Shown piece by piece: positions 1 through 10,790 of a stretch of 64,000 bases of DNA. The position numbers were made by a program, and so were the translations under genes. The stretch is from Hetaerina americana (Eukaryota > Arthropoda > Insecta > Odonata > Calopterygidae): the NCBI GenBank assembly GCA_022747635.1, contig JAKTNV010000179.1:248001-312000 (forward strand), written 5' to 3'. Each line of letters begins with the position of its first letter. Within the stretch, counting starts at the first letter, position 1. Below the pieces are notes generated by a model. That model was not told the DNA's origin and ran no database searches. It was given only the letters and a program-made list of their open reading frames with translations.

Positions 1-780
1 AAAGACTCTATCGCTTGTGCCGCTTCAGTTCAGTCCCTTTTACATGCTTTTATTTCTCGATTCTTATTCCCTCATGCCAAAATTTTCTCGAGTGTTTGCT
101 TTCTTAATTTTACGCTTCTTTGCTCCTTCCAATAAATATTAGCACCAGCCTTAAATAATTCTTGTCTTTCTAACGCTCTTTTGATTTTGTCGTTAATTTA
201 CCCTTTTGAATTACTTTTTCTTCATCATGGAAGAGTAATCTATGGATTGGTTTGTTTCACTCATCAATAATATAATGTCTCTCGTATTCTCTCGTTTCCC
301 TCACATCCTTATTGCACTGACATTTTCATTTTGGCATCGACGCCTTCCATCACCTGTTTCTTGTCATTTATTCTTAATCTTTAGCCCTTCTGCATCCTAT
401 GACTGCTCCCACCACCACCTTCAACGAACTATTTAAAATAATTCTAATTGGAATTCTAATCGAAAATTGAAAATAATTCTAATTGGTTTCTTCCTTCATT
501 CAATCTTGAGATGGTTTCCTATCACTTGATTCGTCCACTTCTTTTCAATCGTCCCAACGTAGCACCACATACCCGTCGCTTATATTCTGCTTTCGGTATT
601 TCTTCTTTCGGGCGTGTTTCAATACGTAATTTAAGTAAATGCCATGCATACGCTTTTATGAGCTGTTTCCTAATTCTCAGACTAGTGCTTCATCGTCATT
701 TTAATTGGCCAAAATGTTAAGCTAAGACAGGAAAAGCAGACTTCAATTGAAATTTTTCTTCCCAATCCATTCAAGTTAGT
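1..780. other. AT-rich intergenic stretch, no gene recognised
   Basis: No coding region is supported. The short open frames here are pyrimidine-rich and show no family resemblance. The stretch at about 310-400 weakly resembles 32160-32240, which I read as an old LINE linker fragment on the minus strand, so part of this may be LINE relic. The identification is weak. Confidence 0.4.
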
Positions 781-788
781 ATTTCCGG

Positions 789-960
789 GAGACGTGGTAG
801 TCCCGCGGTGGACTATTGACCAGAAAGCCCGGGTTCGATTTCCGGGCATTTTTTGTATGGGCACCTGCAGCTTGACCCAATTAGTGAGATTTTCCGGGTA
901 CCAGGTCTTCCTGGGAAACCATATCCGACACAAGGAAAGGAACCCCCTCCCATATCCTGC
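789..960 (+). repeat. tRNA-derived SINE copy (family A)
   Basis: A tRNA-like head carries a clear RNA polymerase III B-box (GGTTCGATTTCC, 832-843) next to a CCCGGG..CCGGG arm. It is followed by a body around 890-955 containing CTTCCTGGGAAACC and CCCTCCCATATCCTGCC. The same body motif (CTTCCCAGGGAAGCC, CTTCCTATTCCTGG) follows another tRNA-like head at 16268-16445, so the two are copies of one family. The acceptor stem does not pair, so this is not a working tRNA. Confidence 0.6.
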
Positions 961-1139
961 CTATGTGTGCATTTCACACGCCATATGGAGAACAACCAAA
1001 CTCACCTTCGGGTTGGAACTGGCTAGCATAATTATTTTATTTGATATGGTTACCCTCCTATATTTGGACGTTGACTTCTCTCCTACAACCTTACCGCGGA
1101 GCAGGTTTGAATATCTTTTATTATTTTGAAAAAACAAAA

Positions 1140-2280
1140 GTAACGTCAAATGCTACACCATGACTTCTGGGTTTCTCGACCATCTGATGGCCGTCCTATG
1201 GATTATTTTTACATTAAAGTATTTCGGAGTACAGAAAATAATATGAGATGTGTAGACGATAAATCACTCACTTTGATTCCCGAGAAGTCTCTTGGATATA
1301 TTGAATAACAATTTGATGGTTTGGCGCTCCTCGACGGACGTCACCGGTCTGGAATTACGTTTTGCCGCCTGACGTAAGCAGTAGCATTGTCCCTATGCTG
1401 CCGTTTCTAACGGCAGCATAGGAACAGTACTCTAGGTGTGGCCATGTAAGGGGGGGATGCGCACGAGGGTGGGGGTACACGAGGGTGGGGCGCCTGTCCT
1501 TCCGCAAAACCGAATCGGGCGACTTCCGGCCGCCCAGAAGAGCGGTGGGGAGGAATGCGGCGGCCCATGCGCAAGATAATTGGCGCCGCATTCGCGTCAT
1601 CCTCAACACCTTTATCCTCGAATCTCACCGAGTGAATTATTTGTCGTTTTGTCATCACTTATTCCGAGAATAAGTTACAGTTTCTCCGAGGATTTAACCG
1701 CGCCTTAGAAGTAATGGGAGCCACTGTTCTGAATGAAAGACACTTTTTTCCTAGTCGCAAGGTTTTCCCGGAAATGTCGCCCCTTATGTTTTTAAGGGCC
1801 TTTCTCTTAAGTCTCTTTTATGATATTAACGCTTGTGCTGTTCGCTTACGTGGTGAGGTTTTCCGCTGTCCGTGGTGGCTCGAGTCGGCTCGACATAAGT
1901 CGACACTTTTGCCAGTTCGATTACAAGTCCGCAAGTGGCTCCAAGTTCACCGTGGCGGAATTGGGTATACTATTCCATCTCGTGGCAAGTCCTACCCACG
2001 CATGGCGTTCGAAGTTTTCATGGTAATTAGGTGTGGCTGTATGTTCCCAGGGTGGTATGACACCCAAAATATACTTTCTTGGTGTGCACCGAGGCATCGT
2101 CAGGATTTGAATCAGGGGTTCTTCCTGCCATTTACCTCACCACTCACTCAACAATGCTGCGTCGTTTCGGCGAGGAACATATTATTGCTATTGGTAATCT
2201 ACCGTTTAAGATTGGTTGTCGCGGGACACCGCCTTTAAAACGGTCCAACGATTTATTCCCTAGCCTATCCAAGCAAAACA
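1140..2280. other. Intergenic, no supported gene
   Basis: Overlapping open frames on both strands (for example 1714-2238) have no recognisable motifs, and their codon use looks random. Part of 2030-2120 has a GATTCAAATCCTG motif on the minus strand that could be a decayed SINE B-box. Nothing firmer can be said. Confidence 0.35.
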
Positions 2281-2284
2281 CTAC

Positions 2285-2860
2285 GTGACATCCAACCCTA
2301 CATCAAGTCCCTCTTCATCTCTGAGTACTTCCTTCCTCCCTTCATCCCTTCCAACATCCCTATCCTGTACCTTCCCTTTCCTCGTTTGCCTAACATTCTC
2401 CCCTCTATCACAGTCTTCAACATCCCACTGCGGATCAATACCCCCGTCATCCTTTTTTCCCGCCTCCATAGGATTTCTCCCAACAAACCCCTCTCTTCGC
2501 CCACCATACCAAGTACTTGCTCATTTGTTTTCTCCTCTGTCCATTTCACCTTCTCCATCCTTCTCCACACCCACATTTCAGAAGTCTCCAATCTATACCT
2601 ATCATTCTGCTTCAGTGACCATGTTTCCGCGCCACACATAACTACGCTCCATATCATGGCTTTAACGATCCTTTTCTTAACATCCTTACCCAACGTCCCT
2701 GTCATCAATTCCCTCCTCCTTGTGAAGGCTTCTTTCCTAACGCAGCGCCTTGTCTATGTCGCTATTTTAATTGCCATTTTAGCCCAATACACTTCTGAGA
2801 TAGGTACGCTGTCCCTCTTGCTCTAGTTTATGGACTCCTATTTTAATACTATATTTAACT
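2285..2860 (-). mobile_element. LINE fragment, C-terminal end of ORF2
   Basis: The minus strand encodes the characteristic C-terminus of an arthropod endonuclease-reverse transcriptase. It contains a block like IVKAMIWSVVMCGAETWSLK, then WVWRRMEKVKWTEEKTNE, VLGMVGEERGLLGEI and VIEGRMLGKRGKGR. The part upstream of this block is broken by stops. It is a 5'-truncated relative of the copies at 6545-8345, 8350-9240 and 22590-23270. The clade is probably RTE-like, but I cannot fix it from sequence alone. It is dead. Confidence 0.85.
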
Positions 2861-2869
2861 TTTTTAACT

Positions 2870-3866
2870 TTTTCTCTTTCTCGTAAACCATATTGACTTT
2901 GTTTCGTCGTTAGGCATTCATTAAGAGCAAAAAAGTCATCCGTTTCAACGTGAACCTTTATTCAACTAAAATCTCCTCAACTGTAAAATGACGGTCCTCC
3001 GGAAGGTGCAAGGGCTGAAGGAGAGGTAAAATTTGCAAAGGTACGTCCGTATTGCGATTATGAACGAAAGGAAGAAGAAATATGACCGAAGAAGAAATAA
3101 ATATAATTTTCAACGTCCTCGTTTGTAATTTTCGGACAATCTAGAAAAATGTTCGCGCCCCCACGGCCCAATTCGCGCGGCAGTTGAGTTGATTGAGGTG
3201 GCCCTCCATGGAGGTAATTCGCCCCGCTTGGGTGGAAGCCAGGGGTAGCCGGGACCCACGTGCTGCGACGGGGAAGCGACCTCTCGAAATCCGGGGGGAA
3301 AGGGGGCTTGTAGGTTAGGAGGGATGTGGGCAGGTGGAGGGCGAGAGATTAGGGAGCGGAGAAGGGGGGGGGAGGAGGGGGAGAGGCGGGGTTGGAGGCG
3401 GGAGGACCCAGACAGGCCTCAGGGCCCATGTGAAACTAGTATATTTATGGTCGTCGGCTGTTGTTATGATTATCTTATTTGGCATTTTCTTTTATTATTT
3501 CAGTAGGGTCGTTGACATGTTGCTGACTTCGATGAATCTTTTCGGTGTGGATAGTGTGAATATTTGATTTTAATATTTCCAGTTGTCTGTAATTGGTGAG
3601 AGTAATTCATATACCATAACATATGGTTGGGAGTTTAAAGAATGAGGGGCCCTATTTTGAACTTTTGCGTTAATTGAAACTTGTCCAGACCCGCTGAAAT
3701 TTTGCTGTACTTGAAAGTATGATACAAGTTCGTTTTAAATAGTTCATACGAATATAAAATATGATCATCATTATGCCATGAAATTCTCATTTTATATCAT
3801 CCTTTATTGATCGCCACATGCGATTGAATTGAACCTGCCACATCTGATTGGCATCAGATCATTGCC
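2870..3866. other. Intergenic; GC- and G-rich patch at 3150-3430
   Basis: No gene is supported. A CpG-containing, strongly G-rich patch runs from about 3150 to 3430, including a G/GA low-complexity run around 3340-3400. The rest is AT-rich single-copy-looking DNA. Confidence 0.4.
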
Positions 3867-4108
3867 ATAAAAATTATATATTACTGATTAAATGAAGTTT
3901 TTTAAGACATTGGACCAACGCATATGGTTCATGCGATACACACACACACGCGCGTGTTTGTGTGCGATACACACACATGCGATACGCACGATACATGCGA
4001 TACACACACACACGCACGCACGTGTGTGTGTGTGTGTATCGCATGATCCATTTGCGTTGGTCCAATGTCTTAAAAAACTTCAATTAATCAGTAATATATC
4101 ATTTTTAT
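3867..4108. repeat. Foldback element with (CA)n/(TG)n centre
   Basis: Two arms of about 80-90 bp are inverted copies of each other. The left arm starts ATAAAAATTATATATTACTG at 3867 and the right arm ends in its complement at about 4108. Both contain the segment around AAGACATTGGACCAACGC. The centre is a CA/TG microsatellite. This is typical of a foldback MITE or hairpin element. No transposase lies inside. Confidence 0.7.
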
Positions 4109-4109
4109 C

Positions 4110-5040
4110 CTCAAAGCATACCAAATGTTTCATGAGCTTGTCGTAAATGTTAATTTACGTAGACATACATAAAAACCTATTTAAAATCGACTCAGCCCCT
4201 TATCAATTGCAGCAAATCAGTAGACACTTTAGAGCATGCATGACACGGTTTCCTTGCGAAGTGATCCGTGGAAGTGATGCTGAAGACCAAGAATTTCCTC
4301 CTCTTGGTTGCATTCCGAGTGTAATGAAGAAGTTGACGACGACTGCAATTCGGTTGGGAAATCTTTGGTGTTTAACTCGGTGTATGGATTAAACCCCAGG
4401 TAGAGCACTTCTGGACATTGCGACGCATCACGATAGCAGTTCATGCGGCACTTGACAATAGTATGTAGTCTGAAGAGGAGTTCATAAATTCCTCCTGGCA
4501 TCAGATAATTTGTGAATCAGACAAGGGAGGAGTTGGAGAATTCAGAACCTGAAGCTGGTGAAGGATTAAGGGAAATCGGGTATTTTATGGAGTATCCTAT
4601 TTTATAATTATAATCTCTTTCGCAAAAATACGTCGTAAGTACGACCATCGACCCTCTTTTCGAGAGTTTATTTTCTTCATATACTCCGGAAGATATGAAT
4701 ATTTCGATGTATGTACTTCCTCACGCCCAAGTCTTCCTCCCACACTCCTCCGTTCGTTCTCCTCCAACCTCATTTCCCCTTTGGTTCTCCTCCTTTGCCA
4801 AGGAGGCTAACGGTAGATTTCATAAGGCCCCTGATGTATCCCTTCCGATCTCCCCTCCTCGCCCACCCTCCCCTCCCCCGCCACTCGCTCACCCCTACAC
4901 TGGCTCTGTTGAAAACACAAGGATGCCCCGCGGGCATTGCTGATATGTCCCACGCTCAAGACCAGGGCCCGATGCTCGGAATCGGGGCAGGATTTTCCAT
5001 GGCGCAGTTGCCTGGCCTCGCCATTGCATGCGTGATTTGG
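4110..5040. other. Intergenic, no supported gene
   Basis: Only short open frames are present, with no motifs. 4700-4900 is C/T-rich low complexity with several CCTCC runs. I see no coding evidence. Confidence 0.35.
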
Positions 5041-5060
5041 ATGCGGACGACGCCCTTGAA

Positions 5061-5142
5061 ATGGTCACTATCCGGAATCGAACCCGGGTCCCCTCCAGTG
5101 AGCTGCCTTTCGCTCTACCCACTCGCCTATCATGCCTCCTTG
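5061..5142 (-). repeat. tRNA-like head of a SINE, minus strand
   Basis: Read on the minus strand, an A-box-like ATAGGCGAGTGGGTAGAGCG is followed about 35 nt later by a perfect B-box, GGGTTCGATTCC. The ends do not form a seven-pair acceptor stem and there is no clean D/anticodon fold, so a tRNA-derived SINE head fits better than a tRNA gene. Confidence 0.5.
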
Positions 5143-5149
5143 AATCGTT

Positions 5150-6540
5150 AATATTCCGTCGTGCCATCGTTCGGCGTGGATATGTTCGAGGGAGAGGCAT
5201 TAATGTTTGTTTCTCACCACTCCCGGTCTCCGCTGATTGCTCCTAACCGCGCATCGCCTCCGTCGCCTTCACTCTCCCCCCGCACCCTCCTTCCGCGGCG
5301 GACCCCCGGAATCAGGTTTCCAGAGCTCCTCTCCCTCCCTGGTCTGCTTTTCCATTGGCCCACATCTCCGATGCATAGAGTGCCAATTTTTACACGCACT
5401 GCTTCCTTACTTGTAACTGTACAGGTATTCTTTCATCCTTGTACTTGGATTGTCGTCGCAAACGCCTTCCTTGCTTGAGTTATTTCGTGCCGGATGTTCG
5501 TCGAATTTCTTCCATCCGTACGTCCGAGATGCTAAGGTAAATGGTTTCCGCAATTAATGAGGTGAATGAATCAAGTACCGAGGCAGAATTTAAAGTCATC
5601 CAAGCGAGCGCCACTATTCATTGAGGATGGATGAATCATTTGACTCCTTTCAGAACGTTTCGAACATTCATATTTGGGTGGCATTGTTTAACCAAGTGAC
5701 TTCAATAATAATTAAATTTTTTAAATGCATTTCAGTATATTTCACCAACTTTCAATTAAACTCCTTCACCGCCAGCAATGGTTCTCATTATTCAGTATCA
5801 TGGAGAAATAACTATCTTTGGCAGATCAATGAACTTGTCGTTACCACAGAGGATTTCACGATCATCTTCCTCTCCCCCCACCTCCTCCTTCCACCTCCCT
5901 CCCAGTCCCAGCCTCTGCTTTGGATTCTTAGGCAGAAGCTTCAAATAAGAAAAAGGTCTGTCTATTTTTTGTCTTCGATGTCTTGCCGCGGGAGTGTGGG
6001 CGATGATGCGGCCGGAGGCGTCCATGGTGACCATTCGCCGCCCCATTCGAGGGACAGTCGCCCCCCTCCACGTACCTCCCCCTCCGCCCCCTCGATTCAC
6101 TTTCAGCATCGCGCTTGATGAGCACGCGTGTTCCCGAGACATATCCGAACGCGGCGCCGGCCCACTCCCGCCGAGCCCCCCCGCCCCCACACTCGTTCCC
6201 AGGTCGAAATCCCGTTGCCGCGGCAAACGAGCAACCTCCCCCCCCCCCCTTCCGCCCCTCCCTCCCTCCTCCACAACCCTTATCCCCTCCGGAGGAATGC
6301 GGCCGATTCCCTTGGGTTACTTTCCCCGGAATAATTAATGCCCTCTTGGCAGGAAGGACTAAAAAAAATAAAATCAACGCCAAAGAGGAGTGGCAGCCGG
6401 AGCGATTAACGCCACGTTAATGATCTCCAGTGTGATGTGAACGCCGCTAAACTTACCTCCGGAGAAGGTACTTACGTTCCTCGGCGGACGCTTCTCCGTT
6501 TAAATCTCCCGTGAGAGACACCCAAGCGTCGTGCAGGTGT
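5150..6540. other. Intergenic; CpG- and C-rich patch 5870-6470
   Basis: Long overlapping frames on both strands between 5800 and 6420 arise because the DNA is C-rich (poly-Pro, poly-Gly and Arg-rich translations). No domain is recognisable. The patch is CpG-rich and could mark a promoter, but no downstream exon was found. Confidence 0.35.
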
Positions 6541-6544
6541 TTTA

Positions 6545-8345
6545 AGGTGATAATTAATACACATCCACATTTCAAAAGCCTCCAGTCTTCGTCTATCCTC
6601 CTGCTTCAATGACCACGCTTCCGCGCCGCACATAGCTACGCTCCATATCAAAGTTTTTACGAGTCTTTTCTTAATATCCTTACTCAACGTCCCCGTCATC
6701 AACTCCCTCCTCCTTGTGAAAGCCTCTTTGCCTAGCGCAATTTTTCTCCTCACGTCCCTATTACTTTGTCCGTGTTGGTCCAAAACACTTCCGAGATACG
6801 TAAACTGTTCTACCTGCTCTAGTTTTTGCTCTCCTATTACAATGTTAACCTTAGCATTTTTCTTTCTAGAAAATCTTATAACCTTTGTTTTATTTATATT
6901 GATTCTCATCCCATACCTGTCGCACTGAATTTCCAATTCACTCTGCAATGTTTGCAACCCCTTGGCTGACTGACAAACTAAAGCTTGGTCATCAGCGAAC
7001 CTAACTGATTTTACGAATTCCCCGCCCACTTTCATTCCTACCTCCAGTCCGTCCCATGCCTCTTAATGATTTCCTTTGCATACAGGTTGAACAGCAACGG
7101 TGACGATGGGCAGCCCTGCCTTACACCTCTTCCTAACACTGCCCATCCGGACTCCCCGTTCCCCACTCGTACTTGAGCAGTCTGAGACATGTACAGGCTG
7201 CGGATTAGCCTCCTTTCCCTCCAATCTATTCCTATTTTCTGCAATATACTCATTAGTTTTTCCCAATTGACTCTATCAAACGTTTTTTCGAAATATATGA
7301 AACAGGCAAATACCTCCTGGTTCTGTACTATATTCCTCTCCATTAATAATCTCATTACTGCAATGGCATCACTCCTACCTCTCCCCTTCCTAAACCCAAA
7401 CTGGTCATCCCCTAAGTAATCATTTACCCTACTCTCTATCTTTTTGTTTGTGATCCTGATAACAACTTTAGCTGCGTGGGATATCAAACTTATTGTCCTG
7501 TAGTCCTCACATGATGTAGCCTTTACCTTTTTCGAAATAGGAACTAAAACTGATCTCACAAAGCCTTCCGGCCAGATTCCTTCCTCATAAATACAGGTAC
7601 TGCGGATCAGCCCATATAGCCTCTTCCTCCCACATTTTCCTAAGCATTTTAAAAGTTCCACGGGAATGTTATCTACCCCCACGGCCTTATTTAGTTTCAT
7701 CTCCCTTAATGCCCTTTCTATCTCATTGTCTAGTATGCCTGGACCTAAGCTATCTTCCTCTACGTCATGTTCCTTTTCAATGTCTAACTTTGTTGGTCTA
7801 AGCTCTTTACTATACAGTTCTTCTATATATTCTTTTCATCTCTCTTGGATCTTTCCTGCGTCAACTATTACCTTACCCGCCTTATCTCTAACTGCAATCG
7901 TTAATCTCCCTTTCTTACTTCCAGATAAAGATTTAACTTTGCTTTACAGCGTACCGCTTTCGCCCTTCCTCTGCATACTTTCAATATCCTCACACTGCGT
8001 CTTCCACCATGCTTCTTTTGCTTTATTTGTTGCCCGCCTCAATTTATTGTTTAACTCTTTGTACTTCATTTTGCCTGATTCTGTATTTACATCCTTCCAT
8101 TTTCTCCGATCATCCATCTTTGTAATCATCTCATCCGTGATCCATGGTTTCCAAATCCTTTTAGCGTCAACGGTTCCAATGGTGACTTTTGCGGCTTTCG
8201 ATTACCCTTTCTTGATACTTTCCCATTTTTCTTCGATAGTACTTAGCTCTTTACCATCTTCTATGATTTTCTCTGCCGCCTGTTTGTACTCCTTCCTTTT
8301 CAAACCATGAAATGCTTCTACATTCCATTTTCTAACCCGCCGCCC
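6545..8345 (-). mobile_element. LINE ORF2 reverse transcriptase, degraded
   Basis: On the minus strand, from 8310 down, there is a Lys/Arg-rich linker (WWKTQCEDIESMQRKGE), then a reverse transcriptase. Visible blocks are [56 protein letters not shown], and the catalytic FADDQALVCQ (about 7000-6985). The thumb/C-terminal block [25 protein letters not shown] follows, ending near EAFEMWM. The frame is broken at least near 7837 (stop) and 7036. The N-terminal endonuclease is absent. It is the longest RT copy in the window and abuts an opposite-strand copy at about 8345. Confidence 0.88.
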
Positions 8346-8769
8346 CTGCCTTATCTTTTTCCGTAAGGAGAAGAATTGCGCTAGGTAAAGAGGCTTTCAC
8401 AAGGAGAAGGGAGTTGATGACAGGGACGTTGAGTAAGGATGTCAAGAAAAGACTCGTAAAAACTTTGATATGGAGCGTAGCTATGTACGGCGCGGAAACG
8501 TGGTCATATGAAGCAGGAGGATAGACGTAGACTGGAGGCTTTTGAAATGTGGGTTTGGAGAAGGATGGAGAAGGTGAAATGGACAGAGAAGAAAACAAAT
8601 GGAGGAAGTGCTTGGTATGGTGGGCGAAGAGAGGGGCTTGTTGGGAGAAATCCTATGGAAGCAGGAAAAATGGATGAAGGGTGTATTGACCGGTAGTGGG
8701 ATGTTGAAGACGGTAATAGAGGGGAGAATGTTGGGCAAACGAGGAAAGGGAAGGAACAGTATAGTGATG

Positions 8770-8944
8770 GGTGAATTCTTCTCGGGTCTTCCACCGGGTC
8801 AATGGCTCCATAGCTGCCGACGTTTCGATTCCCGACTCGGTCATCGTCATCAGGGCTGATTGCCGTTCCGCCAAAAAGTTTCAAATGAAGACCCGAGAAA
8901 CATTCACCCAACTAATACGCCGGGAAAGCACCAGATCTTTCATT
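8770..8944 (-). mobile_element. Hammerhead-like short retroelement with 14-bp target duplication
   Basis: 175 bp inserted in a LINE. It is flanked by ACAGTATAGTGATG (8756-8769) and ACAGTGTAGTGATG (8945-8958), 13/14 identical. On the minus strand it holds CUGAUGA (8853-8847), a stem-like segment and GAAAC (8826-8822) followed by GUC, the order of a hammerhead ribozyme core. The left end and 8887-8909 are inverted copies of a GGGTGAAT..CTCGGGTCTTC motif. This matches the tail architecture known for Penelope-like elements. The length and single-unit structure suggest a non-autonomous relative. Cleavage activity is inference. Confidence 0.65.
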
Positions 8945-9057
8945 ACAGTGTAGTGATGTTGGACGGGATGAAGGGAGGAAGGAAGTACTCAGAGATGAAC
9001 AGGGACCTGATATAGAGTAGGATACTGGATTTTGTGTTTTGTTAGGAGTCACAGAAT

Positions 9058-9168
9058 CCATACTAAAAAGAAAGACTCGTACTTTACGTAAGTACGAAAA
9101 GTACGAGTCTTTCTTTTTAGTATGGATATTAAATACTTCCGCGAAGTGAAGCCTGAAACAATAGAATA
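9058..9168 (+). mobile_element. Short hairpin insertion with 12-bp target duplication
   Basis: 111 bp inserted in the LINE 3' tail between two copies of GAGTCACAGAAT (9046-9057 and 9169-9180). Its left part is a 28-bp perfect inverted repeat (9059-9086 against 9098-9125) starting CCATACTAAAAAGAAAG. The right part ends with a GCCTGAAAC-containing segment. The structure is like the other small Penelope-tail-type insertions here, but the hammerhead core is not convincing. Confidence 0.6.
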
Positions 9169-9230
9169 GAGTCACAGAATATTTATTAATAGCTCTGTGT
9201 CCTTCCAAAAACCTACCTTAACCGGTAGAT

Positions 9231-9235
<5 letters not shown>

Positions 9236-9311
<76 letters not shown>
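9236..9311. repeat. (TA)n microsatellite
   Basis: Uninterrupted TA dinucleotide array directly abutting the left arm of the palindrome at 9308-9574. Confidence 0.95.
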
Positions 9312-9313
<2 letters not shown>

Positions 9314-9574
9314 GTATAACACTTAGCACTAGTGGACACAGACAAAAACACAGAAACACACAAAAAAAGAGACTCACTATTTTTCGAATTTTCGGTGGTC
9401 GTTGCCACCTTTATCAAGGAGGAGAGGGACAGAACTCACAGATTGAGTTCTGTCCCTCTCCTCCTTGATAAAGGTGGCAACGACCACCGAAAATTCGAAA
9501 AATAGTGAGTCTCTTTTTTTGTGTGTTTCTGTGTTTTTGTCTGTGTCCACTAGTGCTAAGTGTTATACATTATT
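9308..9574. repeat. 267-bp near-perfect palindrome of a Penelope-type tail
   Basis: The left arm (9308-9438) and right arm (9444-9574) are inverted copies, apparently without mismatches, around a 5-nt centre CAGAT. The right arm reads CTTGATAA (9463-9470), then a GGTGG..CCACC stem, then GAAA (9489-9492). This is the same order as the tail of the Penelope element at 14013-14050. TA arrays flank both sides. I read it as two head-to-head Penelope-type terminal units. The open frames in both arms are mirror images and non-coding. Confidence 0.8.
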
Positions 9575-9603
9575 ATTCACGTCCGTGAGTCTTTCAAAAA
9601 GTG

Positions 9604-9642
<39 letters not shown>

Positions 9643-9660
9643 CATATCCATACATATATG
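9604..9660. repeat. (TA)n microsatellite
   Basis: TA array with a short TACATACATA tail between the palindrome and the mariner remnant. Confidence 0.9.
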
Positions 9661-10790
9661 TTTTCGAAGTCTGTTCAAAAAGTATCACCACTTACGTGTT
9701 TTTTCAAAATTCATTATTGCGTTCATTATTCGTATTTTCATTAATTATTTATTCATGAATATCTATTTCGTCCCCTTCAAAGTAATCCCCATTTGATATC
9801 ATACACTTGCGCCAAAGTTTTTTCCAATTCTCGAAGTACTTCAAGAAATCATTTTTTGTGGTCTTGTTCAGCTCCTCCTTCGATGGAGTCCTTATCTCGT
9901 CAATCGTAGCGCAGCGTCGTCCTTTCATGGGCCTCTTCAGTTTCGGGAACAAGAAAAAGTCACTGGGGGCCAGATCTGGGGAATACGGTGGCTGCGGCAT
10001 CATAAGTGTGTTGTTTTTGGCACGTAAGTAACGATGTGAGAGCAGGGGTGTTGTCATGGTGCAAAAGTTAATTTTTGTTTTTTCACAAATCCGGGCGTTT
10101 ATGGCGGATTGCTTCCCGCGTATTGCGCATAACTTGCAGGTAGTATTCTTTATTTACCGTTCTACACTGTGGCAAGAACTCATGTTGCACCGCGCCCCTG
10201 TAATCGAAGAAAACTGTAAGCAAAACTTTTACATTCGACCGAACTTTCCGCGCTTTCTTCGGCCTTGGCTCGTGCTGCAGCTTCCATTGGGATGATTGAG
10301 CTTTAGGGTCCACGTCATAACCGTAAACCCATGATTCGTCACCAGTTATGACCCTCTGCAGCAAATTTGGGTCGTCGTGAACAGAGTCCAACACCTTATT
10401 AGCAATGTTAATGCGTTGCTGTTTTTCGGTACGAATTTCACGGCGGCCCGTGTCATGCCCAAATCGTTGGTAAAAATCGAATGGCACGAGCCAACCGATA
10501 TGCTTAGGTCCTCAGCAACTTCTCTAACTATATTCCAACGATTGGCCAACACTATTTTCTTCACTTCATCAATGTTTTCGTCTGCTTTTGACGTGCTCGG
10601 GCGTCCGGCACGCTCTTCGTCGTTCACTTCTTCTCGGCCCCCTGAGAACATTTTGTACCACCGTTAAACTTTGCTCCGGTTCAAGGCAGTTTCTCCATAT
10701 GCCACAGTCAGCATTCGGAATGCGCCCGCGTACTTAATTTCGTTTTTCACGCAAAATTTGATTCAGATTGTTTGATCCAGGTTTTGGAAC
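9660..10790 (-). pseudogene. Mariner transposase pseudogene
   Basis: Minus-strand mariner-family DDE transposase. The N-terminal helix-turn-helix region spans about 10760-10500 (KFCVKNEIKYAGAFRML, RWYKMFSGGREEV, GRPSTSKADENIDEVKKIV). The first catalytic Asp is in VITGDESWVYGYDVDPKAQ (about 10340), then EFLPQCRTVNKEYYLQVM. The HHDN block with the second Asp is at about 10050, and PPYSPDLAPSDFFLFPKLK, with the third Asp in the D34D arrangement, is at about 9990-9920. Broken by a TAA in the N-terminal part (near 10664), a frameshift near 10440, and two Trp codons turned into stops near 10070-10085. Left end AGTCTGTTCAAAAAGTATCA at 9668 looks like a mariner terminus. Dead element. Confidence 0.92.

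Larger units (their letters stand above)
8350..9240 (+). mobile_element. LINE 3' end with two later insertions
   Basis: Plus-strand C-terminal ORF2 sequence is visible from about 8380 to 8755: GTLSKDVKKRL-like, QEDRRRLEAFEMWVWRRMEK, LKTVIEGRMLGKRGKGR. It continues after an insertion (8770-8944) with a GRDEGRKEVLRDEQGPD-like tail frame and a 3' untranslated tail ending near AAACCTACCTTAA..GATTACC at about 9205-9237. The 22590-23270 copy has the same end. A second insertion (9058-9168) interrupts the tail. Frameshifts and stops are present throughout. Confidence 0.8.

Noticed and set aside
3324..3567. Arg/Gly-rich frames
   Set aside because: Produced by a G/GA-rich low-complexity stretch; no conserved motif.
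5061..5142. Possible tRNA gene on the minus strand
   Set aside because: A- and B-boxes are present, but the acceptor arms do not pair and no clean anticodon arm forms; a SINE head fits better.
5798..6420. Five overlapping frames of 68-158 codons on both strands
   Set aside because: CpG- and C-rich DNA lacks stops by composition; the translations are poly-Pro or poly-Gly/Arg without domains.
9235..9758. Two nearly identical 60- and 97-codon frames on opposite strands
   Set aside because: They are mirror images caused by the palindrome, not duplicated genes.
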